From positions 1 to 48,438 of the forward strand of contig JAKSBN010000289.1 in assembly GCA_022361175.1 (NCBI GenBank): a stretch of 48,438 bases of DNA. Direction: 5' to 3'. This document shows, in pieces, positions 7,480 through 14,161 of the stretch. Position 1 is the stretch's first letter. Every line of letters begins with the position of its first letter. Under the pieces are notes generated by a model. The model did not search any database. It worked only from the letters and a program-made list of their open reading frames with translations, and was not told where the DNA came from. This DNA is from Pseudomonadota bacterium. Lineage in GTDB: Bacteria; Myxococcota_A; UBA9160; UBA4427. The position numbers and the translations under genes are program-made.

Positions 7480-8688
7480 TCGGGCGATGGCCAGGTTGCC
7501 GGCGACGTTCGGATGGCCGTTCCAATCCATCAGGTACGGGTTCACGCCACGGGCCAGATCGGCTCTCAGGGCCGGCAGCGTGTCCACCCAGGCAACACCC
7601 GCCTCGTCGAGAGCCTGGCCCGTGCGGCGCCACACCTCCCGCTCTTGGGCCAGGAGGCGCCGGTAGCTGTCGGGCACCGGACCCGAAGCCTTCGCCACGC
7701 GCTCCGCATACACCAGCTCCTTCGTCGGGATGAACACGACGCACACCCGCGTCCCTTCCGGCGCGGCGGCGTGCATGCGGGCCAACGCGTCCAGCGAGAC
7801 GCGTAGGCCTTCGGCGACGCGGGGGTCCTCCAGGTCGAGAGCCGCCAGGCGCGCGGCGGGCGTCAACACCGTTCCCACCTCGCCGTCGTGGAAGGGGAAC
7901 ATGAGATCGCGCGACACGCCGGCTACGCGGGCCTCGTACTTGGCCCAGTCGTCCTTCACGGTGTCCGTCTTGTGCCCCGTGAAGTTCCCGCCCAGCTTCC
8001 GGCCGAGCGCGCGAAACAGCCCGAAGAGCTTGCCGTGCTCCTCGATGGGATCGCCGATCCAGGTGTTGAACCAGTATCGGGCGGAGCCCTTCTTGGCGAC
8101 GCGGGTCGCCTGCCAGGCCGCCGCGATCGACGGCCTCTCTTCGGCCGCCGCGGCGAGGGCGCTCTGCTTCGCGGGGTCTTTCGAAGCGAGTTCGGGCGAC
8201 CGGCGACCCCGATAGACGCTGCGGTAGCTGCCCGCCACGTCGTTGCCGGAATAGAACCCCACGAGCAGTACAGCCGGTCTGAGAGCCAGTGCCTCGTCCA
8301 TCAGCAGCCGGTACTGCACCGGGGAGTAGCCGCCCAGGGCCATGTTGTAGGCCGAGCGGCCCCAGGATTCGCCAGCTTGCTGGGGCCAGGCGTTCTCCCG
8401 AGCCACCTCGTCGCCGTAGGTTTGAGAGTCCCCGATGGCCACCAGGTCGGCTTGGTCGAGCGCGGCGGCGTTTCGCCAGCCCCGCGAGTCGTGGTCGGGC
8501 GCGGCGGGATTCGGGCGCTCGCCGAGAACCGGGTCGGGCACCACTTTGGAGATCCCCGGCGACAGCACGACGCCGGCGGGCGGGACCGCCCACGCCACGA
8601 CTTGGAGGCCGAGTTCGAGCACGACGGCCACGAACAGCAGCGCGACTCCCCCGAATGCCAAGCGCTTGCGAAGCGAGAGCTCTCCCAT
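7459..8688 (-). CDS. SGNH-hydrolase-like, membrane-anchored protein
   Basis: This 409-residue protein has one N-terminal membrane anchor (about residues 9-36) and a periplasmic SGNH/GDSL-like domain. Visible blocks are block I AIGDSQTYGDEV (Asp87-Ser88), block III-like GFYSGNDV, and block V-like DWNGHPNVAGN near the C-terminus. These supply the Ser, Asn and Asp/His expected for an esterase or O-acetyl-processing enzyme such as AlgJ/AlgX-like proteins. The substrate is unknown; surface-glycan deacetylation is a possibility. The ATG at 8688 follows GGGGGATGAGGG. The upstream GIY-YIG gene ends 3 bases before it, so the two are cotranscribed. Confidence 0.8.
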   Translation of the reverse strand: MGELSLRKRLAFGGVALLFVAVVLELGLQVVAWAVPPAGVVLSPGISKVVPDPVLGERPNPAAPDHDSRGWRNAAALDQADLVAIGDSQTYGDEVARENAWPQQAGESWGRSAYNMALGGYSPVQYRLLMDEALALRPAVLLVGFYSGNDVAGSYRSVYRGRRSPELASKDPAKQSALAAAAEERPSIAAAWQATRVAKKGSARYWFNTWIGDPIEEHGKLFGLFRALGRKLGGNFTGHKTDTVKDDWAKYEARVAGVSRDLMFPFHDGEVGTVLTPAARLAALDLEDPRVAEGLRVSLDALARMHAAAPEGTRVCVVFIPTKELVYAERVAKASGPVPDSYRRLLAQEREVWRRTGQALDEAGVAWVDTLPALRADLARGVNPYLMDWNGHPNVAGNLAIARAVVAGL

Positions 8689-8691
8689 CCC

Positions 8692-8988
8692 TCATCCCCC
8701 GGCTGTCGGCACGCCGTCCCTGTGGCTCGGCGAGGACTCGCCCCCGCGATCTCGCACCAGGCGCTGCTTCTCGCGCCGCGGAAGCTTCTTGATCGCCGCC
8801 TCGCGACGCAGCGCAGCGGCCCGAGTGGGGTGGCCTTCGCGCCACACCAGCCGCACGGGCAGGTGGGATCGCGTGTAGCGAGCCGCCCGCCCCTCCCGAT
8901 GCGCCGTCAGTCGTCGCTCCAGGTCATTGGTGATGCCGGTATAGAGGCTGGCATCCCCACATTCCAGCATGTAGACGAACCACGCCAC
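8692..8988 (-). CDS. GIY-YIG nuclease-domain protein (UPF0213-like)
   Basis: This 98-residue protein is almost entirely a GIY-YIG domain: VYMLECGDASLYTGITNDLERRLTAH carries the V-Y / Y-T-G-I motif and the conserved Arg, followed by the HREGRAARYT segment and the Lys/Arg-rich end. It matches the short, stand-alone YhbQ/UPF0213 class, suspected DNA nucleases of unknown biological role. The start is GTG 8988 after GGCGGAAGCC. It is the first gene of a two-gene unit with the SGNH protein. Confidence 0.88.
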   Translation of the reverse strand: MAWFVYMLECGDASLYTGITNDLERRLTAHREGRAARYTRSHLPVRLVWREGHPTRAAALRREAAIKKLPRREKQRLVRDRGGESSPSHRDGVPTAGG

Positions 8989-9170
8989 GGCTTCCGCCTA
9001 GCCCCTCCGGCCGAGCCCCCGGCGGCCCTTCACCCCCCCGTCACCCGGTCCCGACGACCCGGCGGCCACGGGCTCCCCGACGGCGCTTCAAGCTGATAGG
9101 ATAGGCGGTCAGCGAACGGTCGGCGTCTACCCCGGACAGCCCGCACCAGACATCGGCGTTCCTGAGTCAG

Positions 9171-9188
9171 GCCGAGCGAATGCTCGGC
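9171..9188 (+). promoter_or_regulatory. Hairpin in the 5' leader of the RRM gene
   Basis: GCCGAGC and GCTCGGC form a perfect 7-bp stem with a GAAT loop, 23 bases before the ATG of the RRM protein gene. A weak purine-rich stretch (GAGTGAGCGAG) follows. A site for regulation of translation, possibly by the protein itself, is plausible but unproven. Confidence 0.4.
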
Positions 9189-9211
9189 GAGTGAGCGAGT
9201 ACCGAGCCATC

Positions 9212-9514
9212 ATGAAGAAGATCTATGTCGGCAACCTCCCCTGGTCCACCACGGACGAAGCATTGGGGAACTTGTTTGAGCCCTTCGGCCAGGTGTTGTC
9301 CGCCCGCGTCATCACCGACCGCGAGACCGGTCGTTCGCGGGGTTTTGGGTTTGTGGAAATGGCTGAGGAAGCCGACGCCCTGAACGCCATCAGCGCCGTC
9401 AACGGCTCGAGCGTCGAAGGTCGCGCCCTCCGCGTGAACGAGGCCCAGGAACGCGCACCGCGCGGCGGCGGCGGTTCGTACCGCGGCGGCGGCGGCCAGC
9501 GCGACCGCTACTAG
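9212..9514 (+). CDS. RRM-domain RNA-binding protein with Gly-rich tail
   Basis: This 100-residue protein has one RNA recognition motif: RNP2 is IYVGNLPW (residues 4-11) and RNP1 is RGFGFVEM (around 45-52), with the usual beta-alpha-beta spacing. The last 20 residues are an RGG-like tail (RGGGGSYRGGGGQ). Such small proteins bind single-stranded RNA and are often cold-inducible in bacteria. The ATG at 9212 gives the canonical MKKIYVGN start; an in-frame GTG 21 bases upstream adds MSEYRAI. The Shine-Dalgarno is weak. Hairpins flank the gene on both sides (9171-9188 and 9545-9638). Confidence 0.93.
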   Translation: MKKIYVGNLPWSTTDEALGNLFEPFGQVLSARVITDRETGRSRGFGFVEMAEEADALNAISAVNGSSVEGRALRVNEAQERAPRGGGGSYRGGGGQRDRY

Positions 9515-9544
9515 ACCCCGCCTCCGCTTCCCAGAAGCGAACCG

Positions 9545-9598
9545 GCAACTCACCGGCAACCCGGGCGCATGAGCGCCTGGGTTGAGAGGGAGAGTTGC
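9545..9598 (+). ncRNA. Nested two-stem RNA structure after the RRM gene
   Basis: Outer stem: GCAACTC (9545-9551) with GAGTTGC (9592-9598). Inner stem: 11 positions, AACCCGGGCGC (9558-9568) with GCGCCTGGGTT (9573-9583), one G-T pair, loop ATGA. The whole is 54 bases starting 31 bases after the RRM stop. It could be the 3'-UTR or terminator of the RRM transcript, or a separate small RNA. No family match is claimed. Confidence 0.4.
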
Positions 9599-9612
9599 GC
9601 CATTTCTCGAAT

Positions 9613-9638
9613 GAAGCGAATTCACCACAATTCACTTC
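9613..9638 (+). repeat. Second hairpin downstream of the RRM gene
   Basis: GAAGCGAATT (9613-9622) and AATTCACTTC (9629-9638) form a 10-position stem with one mismatch and the loop CACCAC. It is AT-rich compared with its surroundings. It lies between the nested structure and the next gene and may be a terminator or an operator for that gene. Confidence 0.35.
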
Positions 9639-9708
9639 GGGAATCCGCGCATGGTGCCGATGCTCCCTCTTGAGTGGGGGATGTAGCCCCCATTCGAGGG
9701 GGGCACCA

Positions 9709-10272
9709 GTGGCGGCTCGGCATCCCGATCTCGTCCGCGACGAGGCGGTCGACGGCGGCGGCGAAGGCGCTGCGCCGGAATTCGAGGACGCGGCCGCCGC
9801 TTCCTTGGCCGCCTGTCCCGAGCCCGAACCCACCTGGCCCGAGGTCGATCGCCGCAAGCAGACCGATCGGCGCCATCGCCCCACCAGCATCTTCGACGCC
9901 TTCTTCCACCCCCGGCGCCGCAGCTCCGGCCGCCGCGCCGAAGACCAGCAGAATCAGTACGTGGATGTCTACCGGCCGAGCGACCTCGCCATGCTGGCGG
10001 GGATCGTGCTGCTGAACATTTTCGACGCGTTCTTCACGCTGCTCTACCTGAGCCACGGGGGCGAGGAAGCGAACCCGATCATGCAGTACCTGCTGGACAT
10101 GTCGATGTGGGCCTTCCTGCTGGAGAAGTGCTTCATCGTCGGGCTCTGGGTGCTGGTCCTGGTCGTGCACAAGAACTTCCGCACCGCGCGGCTCGGCCTG
10201 CGCGTGACCCTCACGGTCTACAGCGTGCTGCTGCTGTACCACGGCTTCGTGCAGTGGAGCCTGTGGCGCTAG
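9709..10272 (+). CDS. DUF5658-like membrane protein
   Basis: This 187-residue protein has a long soluble, charged N-terminal half (about 90 residues, with EVDRRKQTDRRHRP and RRRSSGRRAEDQ) and then three transmembrane helices (LAMLAGIVLLNIFDAFFTLLYL; MWAFLLEKCFIVGLWVLVLVV; LRVTLTVYSVLLLYHGFVQW). The motif NIFDAFFTLLYLSHGGEEANP is characteristic of DUF5658 proteins, whose function is unknown. The GTG at 9709 follows GAGGGGGG; upstream codons to 9595 have no such signal. The stop shares a CTAG with the convergent glutaredoxin gene. Confidence 0.72.
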   Translation: MAARHPDLVRDEAVDGGGEGAAPEFEDAAAASLAACPEPEPTWPEVDRRKQTDRRHRPTSIFDAFFHPRRRSSGRRAEDQQNQYVDVYRPSDLAMLAGIVLLNIFDAFFTLLYLSHGGEEANPIMQYLLDMSMWAFLLEKCFIVGLWVLVLVVHKNFRTARLGLRVTLTVYSVLLLYHGFVQWSLWR

Positions 10273-10529
10273 CCGCCGAAGTGCTCCTCCAGCCAGCGCA
10301 CGATGTCGGCGGATTCGTGCATCCACTCGACCTCGCTTGCTCCCCGCTCGATCCTCAGGCAGGGCACCATCTGGCGCCCGGTCGCCTCGACCAGGGCGCG
10401 CCGGTGGGCCGCGTCGGCCTGGATGTCCCGCAGCTCGATGGAAAGCCCGAGGCGCGCCAGTGCCTGGCGCACGCGCGCGCAGAACGGGCACCCATCGAAG
10501 TGGTAGAGGGACAGGGAGTCGGCGTTCAC
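10269..10529 (-). CDS. Glutaredoxin-family thiol protein
   Basis: This 86-residue protein has the thioredoxin-fold layout of glutaredoxins: LSLYHFDGCPFCARVRQAL with the redox pair Cys14-Pro-Phe-Cys17, the cis-Pro loop QMVPCL and the C-terminal helix ESADIVRWLEEHF, which also occurs in the N-terminal domain of glutathione transferases. It probably reduces disulfides or glutathione adducts in the cytoplasm. The GTG at 10529 follows AGGAG. It is downstream of, and on the same strand as, the flavin oxidase at 10604. The stop overlaps the convergent gene within CTAG. Confidence 0.85.
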   Translation of the reverse strand: MNADSLSLYHFDGCPFCARVRQALARLGLSIELRDIQADAAHRRALVEATGRQMVPCLRIERGASEVEWMHESADIVRWLEEHFGG

Positions 10530-10603
10530 GGGGGGGCTCCTGTGGCTGTCGTCGGACCGGCGCGTGGAGTGTGCCGGTGGAGGACGGGCGCCGCCAGCGC
10601 CGC

Positions 10604-11782
10604 TCAGGCGCCGAACAGGTCTCGCAGGTGGGCGTTCGAGAACCGCCCGTGCGGGTCGAAGCGGCGGCGAACGGCGTGGAAGCGCTCCCACTCCGGATAC
10701 AGCCGCGCCAGTCGCTCCGCGCGGCAACTGTGAACCTTGCCCCAGTGGGGGCGGCCACCGTACTCCCAGAACAGCGGCTCGAGGTCGGCGAAGAAGGCCT
10801 CGTGGGGGAGCCGCGCATCCTGGTGGAGCGAGATCGTCACCGTCTCGCGCCCGCTGGCCGGGCTCAGAAACGCGTCGTCGGCTCGAACCGTGCGGTACTC
10901 CACAGGCCAGGCGACGTCGCCGTGGCGCGCGCGGATGCGCGCGCAGACGGCCTTGACGCACTCCAGCCCGGCCGCGAACGGCACCGCGTATTCCATCTCG
11001 TTGAACCGATCGGGGCGCTCCGAGGGCAGCACGTGGGGCGCCAGGCCGATGCGCTCGTAGGGCCGATCCGGCAGCGGATCGGGCGGCCCGGAATGAAGGG
11101 CCAGCGTCTTCAGATCCGCGATCTCTCGGGCCGGATACCAGAAGAATTCGCAGTGTCGATGGCCGTCGATCGCATCCGGCAGACGATCGAGACAGGCCTC
11201 CAGGCTCATGCGCTCGATTCGCTCGTGGAGACAGTAGGCCGGAACCAGCCGCAGTCGCGCCGAGACCACCACGCCCAGCGCACCCAGCGACACGCGGGCC
11301 GCGCGCCACGCTTCGGCGTCCGCAGCCTCCGTGCACTCGACCCGCTCGCCGTCGGCCGTCATCACGCGCAGGCTGTGGACGCGGCTCGAGAGGTTCGCGA
11401 GCCCGCGCCCGGTACCGTGGGTCCCCGTGCCCAGGGCGCCGCCGACGGTCTGGACGTCGACGTCGCCCAGGTTCTGGAGGCAGAGTCCCGCTTCGAGCGC
11501 TTGCTGCCCCAGCTCGTGAAGGCGAGTGCCCGCGCGCACGTCGACGAGGCCGCTCTCCGGTTCCGCCGCCGTGACTCCACGCAGTCGCTCCAGCGAGATC
11601 AACACGCCGGAGGTCGCGACCAGGGGCGTGAAGGAGTGCCCGCTGCCCACCACTCGAACCGTGTGGTCTTGGGCGGCCGCCTGCGCCAGCACCTCGGCCA
11701 GCTCCGCTTCGCTGGCGGGCTCCACCAGCCGCCGGGGCCGGCCACTCACGCTGCCGGACCAGTTGGACCAGTTCACCGCCAT
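10604..11782 (-). CDS. FAD-linked aldonolactone-oxidase-type enzyme
   Basis: This 392-residue protein has an N-terminal FAD-binding domain of the vanillyl-alcohol-oxidase/PCMH type: VVGSGHSFTPL at residues 44-54, where His49 is the position of the covalent flavin link in L-gulonolactone oxidase, and the diphosphate-loop region DVQTVGGALGTGTHGTG. It ends with the ALO-type C-terminal domain carrying HWGKVHS near residue 341. Family members oxidise sugar-1,4-lactones or alditols with oxygen or another acceptor. The substrate is not predictable; AldO/GULO-like activity is the best guess. The ATG at 11782 starts MAVNWSNWSG as in the family. A glutaredoxin gene follows. Confidence 0.87.
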   Translation of the reverse strand: MAVNWSNWSGSVSGRPRRLVEPASEAELAEVLAQAAAQDHTVRVVGSGHSFTPLVATSGVLISLERLRGVTAAEPESGLVDVRAGTRLHELGQQALEAGLCLQNLGDVDVQTVGGALGTGTHGTGRGLANLSSRVHSLRVMTADGERVECTEAADAEAWRAARVSLGALGVVVSARLRLVPAYCLHERIERMSLEACLDRLPDAIDGHRHCEFFWYPAREIADLKTLALHSGPPDPLPDRPYERIGLAPHVLPSERPDRFNEMEYAVPFAAGLECVKAVCARIRARHGDVAWPVEYRTVRADDAFLSPASGRETVTISLHQDARLPHEAFFADLEPLFWEYGGRPHWGKVHSCRAERLARLYPEWERFHAVRRRFDPHGRFSNAHLRDLFGA

Positions 11783-11981
11783 CGAGGTCCGGTTCCCTTC
11801 ATGCCCCGCCCCTCCGCCGCGTCGAGAATCGGGCGCCGGTGTCGGATTCCCGTCGGCCCGCCAGCTTGGCTCACGCCGCGCATCCAACCAACCCCCCGAA
11901 TTTCGGTCGCTTCCCCGCTTCGCGAGACGGGTGAGGGGTTGGCATGGCCTCTGCAGCAGGCCCGTTCGGGGGAGATGCGCC

Positions 11982-12131
11982 ATGGAATCCTGGATCCGCG
12001 ATGCCGCCGAAGGCTTCGATGCGAGCGACGCGACGACCTCCCTGGTCGAGCTCGTGTGCCAGCTGTCGGAGTTTACCGAGGACGTGACCGAGATTGGCGA
12101 CCTGATCGCCTGCGTGGTGGGCGACACCTAG
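11982..12131 (+). CDS. Small ORF, 49 residues, unknown
   Basis: The ATG is preceded by a good ribosome binding site (GGGGGAGATGCGCC). The peptide starts MESWIRDAAEGFDASDA and has an acidic, amphipathic/hydrophobic rest (SLVELVCQLSEFTEDVTEIG, then DLIACVVGDT). It sits between the divergent flavin oxidase and the TetR gene. No family is recognised, and it could be a chance frame; the binding site and isolation are the only support. Confidence 0.45.
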   Translation: MESWIRDAAEGFDASDATTSLVELVCQLSEFTEDVTEIGDLIACVVGDT

Positions 12132-12237
12132 ACGGCCCGTTCCTCGCTTTGGGATGGGGGAGCCTCTGCGCCAGGGCGAGAAAATTCACTCCCGAACGGA
12201 CAACGGGCGCTCAAGCACGGCCCACAATCCGCCGAAG

Positions 12238-12259
12238 GATTCAAACGGACGTTTGAATC
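12238..12259. promoter_or_regulatory. 22-bp palindromic operator for the TetR-RND operon
   Basis: GATTCAAACG-GA-CGTTTGAATC is a palindrome with perfect 10-bp arms, AT-rich in a GC-rich setting, 52 bases upstream of the TetR start codon. A further half-site, CGTTTGAC, follows at about 12263-12270. The core TTCAAAC..GTTTGAA is the kind of site bound by CecR/TetR-type efflux regulators. The likely ligand is the product of the next gene (autoregulation). Confidence 0.65.
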
Positions 12260-12311
12260 GGGCGTTTGACGCCTGAGCCCCGGGCGCTTCGCCCCCCCAC
12301 GGAGGCCCCCC

Positions 12312-12986
12312 ATGGCGGGAGAAGAGACGCGCGAGCGGCTGCTCGACGCGGCGGAAGAGCTCTTCGCCCATCGGGGCATCTCCAATACGTCGTTGCGGAT
12401 GCTGACGCGCGCCGCCGACGTCAACCTGGCCGCCGTCCACTACCACTTCGGCTCGAAGGAAGGGCTGCTTGACTCGGTGGTCGAGCGGCGGGCGGGCCCC
12501 GTCAACCGAGCCCGGCTGGAGGCGCTGGACCGAGTCGAAGCCGAGTCGAAGCCTCACGGTCTGCCCGGCGTGCACGCGGTGCTGCGTGCCTTTCTCGAGC
12601 CCATGTTGCAGGTGCATCGCGAGGCGGGAGCACGCGGTCCCGTACTGGCCCGCCTCTTCTCACGCATTCAAGCCCAACCCGCAGAGGTGGTGGAGCCGCT
12701 GTCGCGCAAACACTTCGGGCGCGTCGGGGCGCGCTTCGTGGAGGCGCTGCAACGCGAGCTCCCCGCCCTGCCGAGACACTTGGTGGCGGATCGCTTCCGC
12801 TTCGGCCTGGGAGCGATCCTGTACGTGTTCTCCGGCAACTACGAGCTCGACATCATCACGGGACACCCCGTCGTTCGCCGCGACGCGACGGCCCTGCTGG
12901 ATCAGCTGGTGGACTTCCTGGCCGCCGGCCTGGCCGCACCCGCTCCAGACGAGAACGTCCGTGTGGTGAACGAGGTGCGGGCGTGA
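12312..12986 (+). CDS. TetR/CecR-type regulator of the RND efflux operon
   Basis: This 224-residue protein has an N-terminal TetR DNA-binding domain (RERLLDAAEELFAHRGIS, then the HTH in SLRMLTRAADVNLAAVHYHF and GSKEGLLDSV). A longer helical C-terminal domain resembles the CecR/YbiH class (FLEPMLQ... and GAILYVFSGNYEL). The ATG follows GGAGG. It is the first gene of an operon with 4-bp overlaps into the membrane-fusion and RND genes. It probably represses that operon through the palindrome at 12238 and releases on binding a toxic compound. Confidence 0.92.
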   Translation: MAGEETRERLLDAAEELFAHRGISNTSLRMLTRAADVNLAAVHYHFGSKEGLLDSVVERRAGPVNRARLEALDRVEAESKPHGLPGVHAVLRAFLEPMLQVHREAGARGPVLARLFSRIQAQPAEVVEPLSRKHFGRVGARFVEALQRELPALPRHLVADRFRFGLGAILYVFSGNYELDIITGHPVVRRDATALLDQLVDFLAAGLAAPAPDENVRVVNEVRA

Positions 12987-14161
12987 AGGTTGAATTCGAA
13001 GTCCACTGGAATCCGAAGATCGGCCTCCCCATTCTGGTCTTGGCGTTCGGCCTGCTCGGCATGTCGGCGATGATCTGGGCGCGGCCGACGGCGACGCCTC
13101 GCGCCGTCGAGGACAAGGCGCCGCTGGTCCGCATCCAGACGGTCGTCCCCGGCGAGCAGACCTTTGCCGTTCATGCGCAGGGAACCGTCGAGCCCCGCAC
13201 CGAGAGTGATCTCGTCGCTGAGGTGGGCGGCCGCGTCCGCTGGGTGTCCGGCGAGCTCGGTTCGGGCGGCTTCGTGGAAGCCGGCGACGAGTTGGTGCGC
13301 CTCGACCCGGCCGACCAGCGGGTCGCGCTCGAGCGCGCGCGCGCGGCCGCCGAACGCGCGGCCAGCCAGCACGTCCACGCTCAGGCCAACCTCGAGCGGC
13401 GCAGAACCCTGACCGAAGGCGGCGTCGCCAGTCAAGCGGTCCTCGACGACGCCGAGAACGCCGAGCGCGTGGCCGCGGCCTCGCTCCGCGAGGCGCGGGC
13501 CGCTCTGGCGCAGGCCGAGCGCGATCTCGAACGCACCCGCCTGCGTGCCCCCTTCACCGGCCGGGTGCGCGAGAAACTCGTCGACGTGGGGCAGTACGTC
13601 ACCCGCGGCAGTGTCCTGGCCCGCCTCTACGCGGTCGACTACGCCGAAGTTCGCCTGGCGATTCCGGACCGCGAGCTCGCCTTCCTGGACCTTCCGCTCG
13701 GCGCTGGAGTCGCGCCGAAGGAGGGCCCGGCCGTCGAGCTCACCGGCCAGCTGGCGGGGCGCACCCACACCTGGGTCGGTCGGATCGTGCGCACCGAGGG
13801 AGCGATCGATCCGCGCACTCGCATGGTGCGGGCGGTCGCGCGGGTCGAAGACCCCTACGGCCTGACCGGCGATGGCGGTGCCCCGCCCCTGGCCGTCGGG
13901 CTCTTCGTCGACGCCCGCATCCACGGCCGCCAACAGGCCGATCTGATCGTGCTGCCTCGCGCGGCGGTGCGAGGAGAGGACCAAGTGGCGGTGGTGGACT
14001 CCGGAGAGCGTTTGCGCCTGCGCCGCGTCGCCGTCGCCCGCACCGGGCGCGAGCAGGTCTGGGTTCGAGACGGACTCGATCCGGGCGACCGGGTCTGCGT
14101 CTCGCCGCTCGAGATCGCCGTCGACGGCATGCGGGTTCGGGTCTCCGGAGAGGAGTCGTGA
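12983..14161 (+). CDS. RND efflux membrane-fusion (periplasmic adaptor) subunit
   Basis: This 392-residue protein is the adaptor linking an inner-membrane RND pump to an outer-membrane channel. There is an N-terminal membrane anchor (LPILVLAFGLLGMSAMIW), a lipoyl half-motif (GTVEPRTESDLVAEVGGRV), an alpha-hairpin rich in Ala/Arg/Glu (about residues 110-180, with GGVASQAVLDDAENAERVA), the second lipoyl half (LRAPFTGRVREKLVDVGQYV) and the beta-barrel/proximal domains. The GTG start overlaps the TetR stop (GTGA). No outer-membrane channel gene is adjacent, so a TolC-like protein elsewhere would be needed. Confidence 0.92.
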   Translation: MKVEFEVHWNPKIGLPILVLAFGLLGMSAMIWARPTATPRAVEDKAPLVRIQTVVPGEQTFAVHAQGTVEPRTESDLVAEVGGRVRWVSGELGSGGFVEAGDELVRLDPADQRVALERARAAAERAASQHVHAQANLERRRTLTEGGVASQAVLDDAENAERVAAASLREARAALAQAERDLERTRLRAPFTGRVREKLVDVGQYVTRGSVLARLYAVDYAEVRLAIPDRELAFLDLPLGAGVAPKEGPAVELTGQLAGRTHTWVGRIVRTEGAIDPRTRMVRAVARVEDPYGLTGDGGAPPLAVGLFVDARIHGRQQADLIVLPRAAVRGEDQVAVVDSGERLRLRRVAVARTGREQVWVRDGLDPGDRVCVSPLEIAVDGMRVRVSGEES

